A DNA stretch of 64,000 bases. Origin: Clostridium_AD sp964467165. Lineage in GTDB: Bacteria; Bacillota; Clostridia; Clostridiales; Clostridiaceae. Position 1 is the first letter of the stretch. Each line of letters opens with the position of its first letter. The position numbers and the translations under genes are program-made. The stretch covers positions 248,001 to 312,000 of the forward strand of contig CAYXOL010000001.1 of NCBI GenBank assembly GCA_964467165.1, given 5' to 3'. The notes beneath the pieces were generated by a model. The model saw only the letters and a list, made by a program, of their open reading frames with translations. It ran no database searches and was not told the DNA's origin. Positions 61,954-64,000 of this stretch are shown one piece after another.

Positions 61954-63936
61954 TTAGATACTTCTTCCCAATTCATAACCACTCCAAATTGCGTTCATAA
62001 TATTACGAACTTCTCTAGAATCTCCTATGTTATAAAGTACCTTCTCACCATCATTAAGACTATTATACAAATCATTCTTTTGACGGTACCCAACAGCGGT
62101 AATAACTGTATCAGCTGAAATCTCAGCCAGTCCTTCTGCATTATTTATAACTACTGAATGCATATTTACTTTTTCAACTTTTGTATTTTTATAAACATCT
62201 ACATTGTTAAATGCTAAAAGTTCAACTAACATTGAATAATTCATCATAGGCATCCCATGAGGTCCACCTAAAACATCACTTTTCATTTCAACAACACTTA
62301 CTTTTTTGCCCATCTGTCCTAACCATAAGGCAGCTTCACAGCCTACAAGTCCTCCACCAACAACAACTATTTCATTACCTGCTTTGGATACATCTAGTAA
62401 CACCTCATTTGCAGTATATACGTTGTTTTCGCTTCCAAAATCAATACTAATTGGAGATGAACCTGTTGCAACTACAATTACATCTGCATCAAATTTTTCA
62501 ACATATGCTTTATCTACTGCTGTATTCTTTATAACATTTATACTAAGTTTTTCTAGTTGGTATTCGTACCATTTAATTAATTCTCTATCATCAGTTTTGA
62601 AATCCGGAACAGAACCTGGAATAATATTTCCACCTAATTTATTGGATTTTTCAACTATGGTTACTTTATGACCACGAATTGTTGCTGCGCATGCGCACTC
62701 CATACCTGCAAGTCCAGCACCAATTACCAATACTTTCTTTGGCGAATTAGTATTGCTTAAACCATATTTTTCTTCTCTTCCGCAAGCAGGATTAACTGCG
62801 CAGGACAATGGAGAACCTGTGGCAATTCTTCCCATACATCCATCGTGACAAGAAAGACAAGGACGAATATCCTTAAAATTGCCTGTACGAATTTTCTCGG
62901 GAAGATAAGGATCTGCAAGAAGTGGTCGTCCATATGATACTATATCACAACAGCCATTAAGTGCATCTAATGCAATATCAGGATTGTCCAATCTGCCTGC
63001 AAGTATAACAGGAACATCAACCACTTTTTTCACAGCTCTTCCAAATTCACGATACATTCCATTTTCAAAGTACATTGGTGGGTGATTCCAGTACCACGAA
63101 TCATAAGTTCCTGCATCAACATTTAGCATATCATACCCAGCTTCTACTAAAATCTTTGCAGCTTCTAAACCTTCTTCCAAATCTTTTCCTTTTTCCTGGG
63201 CTTCTTCTCCTGGTAATATACCTTTACGAAGAGCTTTTATAAAGGATTTAACACTATAGCGCAAAGATACTGGAAAATCTTCACCACATACTTTTTTCAC
63301 ACCTTTTACAATATCAGTTGCGATTTTTAACCTTGCCCTTAAATCTCCGCCGTATTCATCAGTACGTTTATTATAAAAACTGATTGCAAATTGATCAAGT
63401 AAGTAGCCTTCATGTACTGCATGGATTTCAATACCATCAAAACCGCCTTGTTTTGCAATTGCTGCAGATTTTATAAAATTATTAATCAAAACTTGAATTT
63501 CTTCAGTTGTCATTTCTCGATGAATTATGCTTGGTTCAAAACGGTTTTCATTAATAGATGGGGCTATGTGTTTTTTTACAAGTCCTGGAATTGCAGAACG
63601 ACCTAGCCCACCTGTAAGTTGTAAAAATATTTTAGAATCATAAGCATGAATTCTTTCAATCATAGACGCTACAGAACTACAAAATAATGCAGGTCTGTAT
63701 GTTGGACATGGCATTATTAAATCTTCCACTTCATTATAATCTATGTTACAGATACCAGTAATAATTAACCCAGTACCACCTTTAGCACGTTCTACATAAT
63801 AGTTTTGCGCATTTTCATTAAACCCACCATTTGGGTCAGCATAAAAAACTAATCCCATTGGCGCCATGGAAATTCTATTTTTTAATTTCAACTTGCCTAT
63901 TGTTATTGGTTCAAAAAGTTTTTGATACTTGTTCAC
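61954..63936 (-). CDS. NADH:flavin oxidoreductase / 2,4-dienoyl-CoA reductase-like Fe-S flavoenzyme
   Basis: A 660-residue enzyme of the FadH/BaiCD/trimethylamine-dehydrogenase type. The OYE-type barrel (1-360; KNRISMAPMG, GFDGIEIHAVHEGYLLDQF, RPLLADPYLP) is followed by a [4Fe-4S] motif CLSCHDGCMG with a later Cys, then an FAD domain (VIGAGLAGMECACAA) and an NAD(P) domain (VVVGGGLVGCEAALWLGQMG). It should pass electrons from NAD(P)H through FAD and the cluster to FMN and reduce an enoate or similar double bond. The start is GTG 63936 after GGAGGG. Confidence 0.9.
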   Translation of the reverse strand: MNKYQKLFEPITIGKLKLKNRISMAPMGLVFYADPNGGFNENAQNYYVERAKGGTGLIITGICNIDYNEVEDLIMPCPTYRPALFCSSVASMIERIHAYDSKIFLQLTGGLGRSAIPGLVKKHIAPSINENRFEPSIIHREMTTEEIQVLINNFIKSAAIAKQGGFDGIEIHAVHEGYLLDQFAISFYNKRTDEYGGDLRARLKIATDIVKGVKKVCGEDFPVSLRYSVKSFIKALRKGILPGEEAQEKGKDLEEGLEAAKILVEAGYDMLNVDAGTYDSWYWNHPPMYFENGMYREFGRAVKKVVDVPVILAGRLDNPDIALDALNGCCDIVSYGRPLLADPYLPEKIRTGNFKDIRPCLSCHDGCMGRIATGSPLSCAVNPACGREEKYGLSNTNSPKKVLVIGAGLAGMECACAATIRGHKVTIVEKSNKLGGNIIPGSVPDFKTDDRELIKWYEYQLEKLSINVIKNTAVDKAYVEKFDADVIVVATGSSPISIDFGSENNVYTANEVLLDVSKAGNEIVVVGGGLVGCEAALWLGQMGKKVSVVEMKSDVLGGPHGMPMMNYSMLVELLAFNNVDVYKNTKVEKVNMHSVVINNAEGLAEISADTVITAVGYRQKNDLYNSLNDGEKVLYNIGDSREVRNIMNAIWSGYELGRSI

Positions 63937-64000
63937 AAAAATCCCTCCTTCATATTTAACAAAATCAGTTCGGCGAATTGATTATGTTAAAATCTTAACA

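Noticed and set aside
1..64000. tRNA/rRNA genes, CRISPR arrays, prophage, restriction or other defence systems, complete insertion sequences
   Set aside because: Looked for in intergenic regions and protein motifs; none seen. A tRNAscan or CRISPR search would be decisive.

Overview
The window looks like a chromosomal segment of a spore-forming, very AT-rich Gram-positive anaerobe, most likely Clostridium in the broad sense. Evidence: strong AGGAGG-type ribosome binding sites, frequent TTG/GTG starts, an alpha/beta-type small acid-soluble spore protein, an archaeal-type AspRS behind a T-box leader, many Fe-S flavoproteins and ferritin-like proteins, and a large chemotaxis and cyclic-di-GMP repertoire. 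I cannot name the species. I see no tRNA or rRNA gene, CRISPR array, prophage or intact insertion sequence.

Layout. (1) 1-6.2 kb, minus strand: a truncated aspS behind a leader with two T-box/terminator modules, a DUF1697 protein, a ferritin-like protein, a 2-hydroxyacid dehydrogenase and a two-gene envelope operon. (2) 6.5-21.2 kb, mixed: glycosyltransferase, Fe-S aldo/keto reductase, metallo-beta-lactamase-fold hydrolase, lipoprotein, chemoreceptor, ABC exporter, SelO, an autoregulated MarR repressor, a DMT exporter and an FMN-type glutamate synthase homologue. (3) 21.5-28.1 kb, plus strand: TetR regulator, PAS histidine kinase with a C-terminal phosphotransfer-like segment, stand-alone receiver, Cache chemoreceptor and HD-GYP protein, which together look like one sensory module. 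(4) 28.1-28.9 kb: decayed coding DNA.

(5) 28.9-37.8 kb and 38.9-48.3 kb, minus strand: two adjacent catabolic operons, the most interesting part of the window. Each has a binding-protein-dependent sugar ABC importer without its own ATPase and without a glycoside hydrolase, plus ROK proteins. The enzymes look suited to amino-acid conjugates. Operon 1 has a ROK kinase, an amidohydrolase, a cysteine-desulfidase-like Fe-S enzyme, a ROK repressor and an argininosuccinate-lyase-like enzyme. Operon 2 has a ROK repressor, an M17 aminopeptidase, CutC and an 861-residue transglutaminase-fold protein with peptide:N-glycanase-like motifs. Both carry the inverted repeat TAATCC-N7-GGATTA in front of the binding-protein gene, and in operon 2 it lies on the transcription start of a near-consensus promoter. 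I infer a jointly regulated system for importing and dismantling sugar-amino-acid or sugar-peptide conjugates. Between the operons lies a decayed copy of the glutamate synthase homologue from region 2.

(6) 49-64 kb: DUF89 protein coupled to a membrane GGDEF-EAL protein, exported M3 peptidase, a pRiA4b-ORF3/SEC-C protein, a cysteine-rich ferredoxin-like protein, a MazG-like pyrophosphohydrolase, a cupin-cytochrome b5 fusion, a ferritin-like protein, the spore protein and an old-yellow-enzyme-type reductase. Several short gene remnants (VOC family, DUF4256-like, unassigned) show continuing gene decay.
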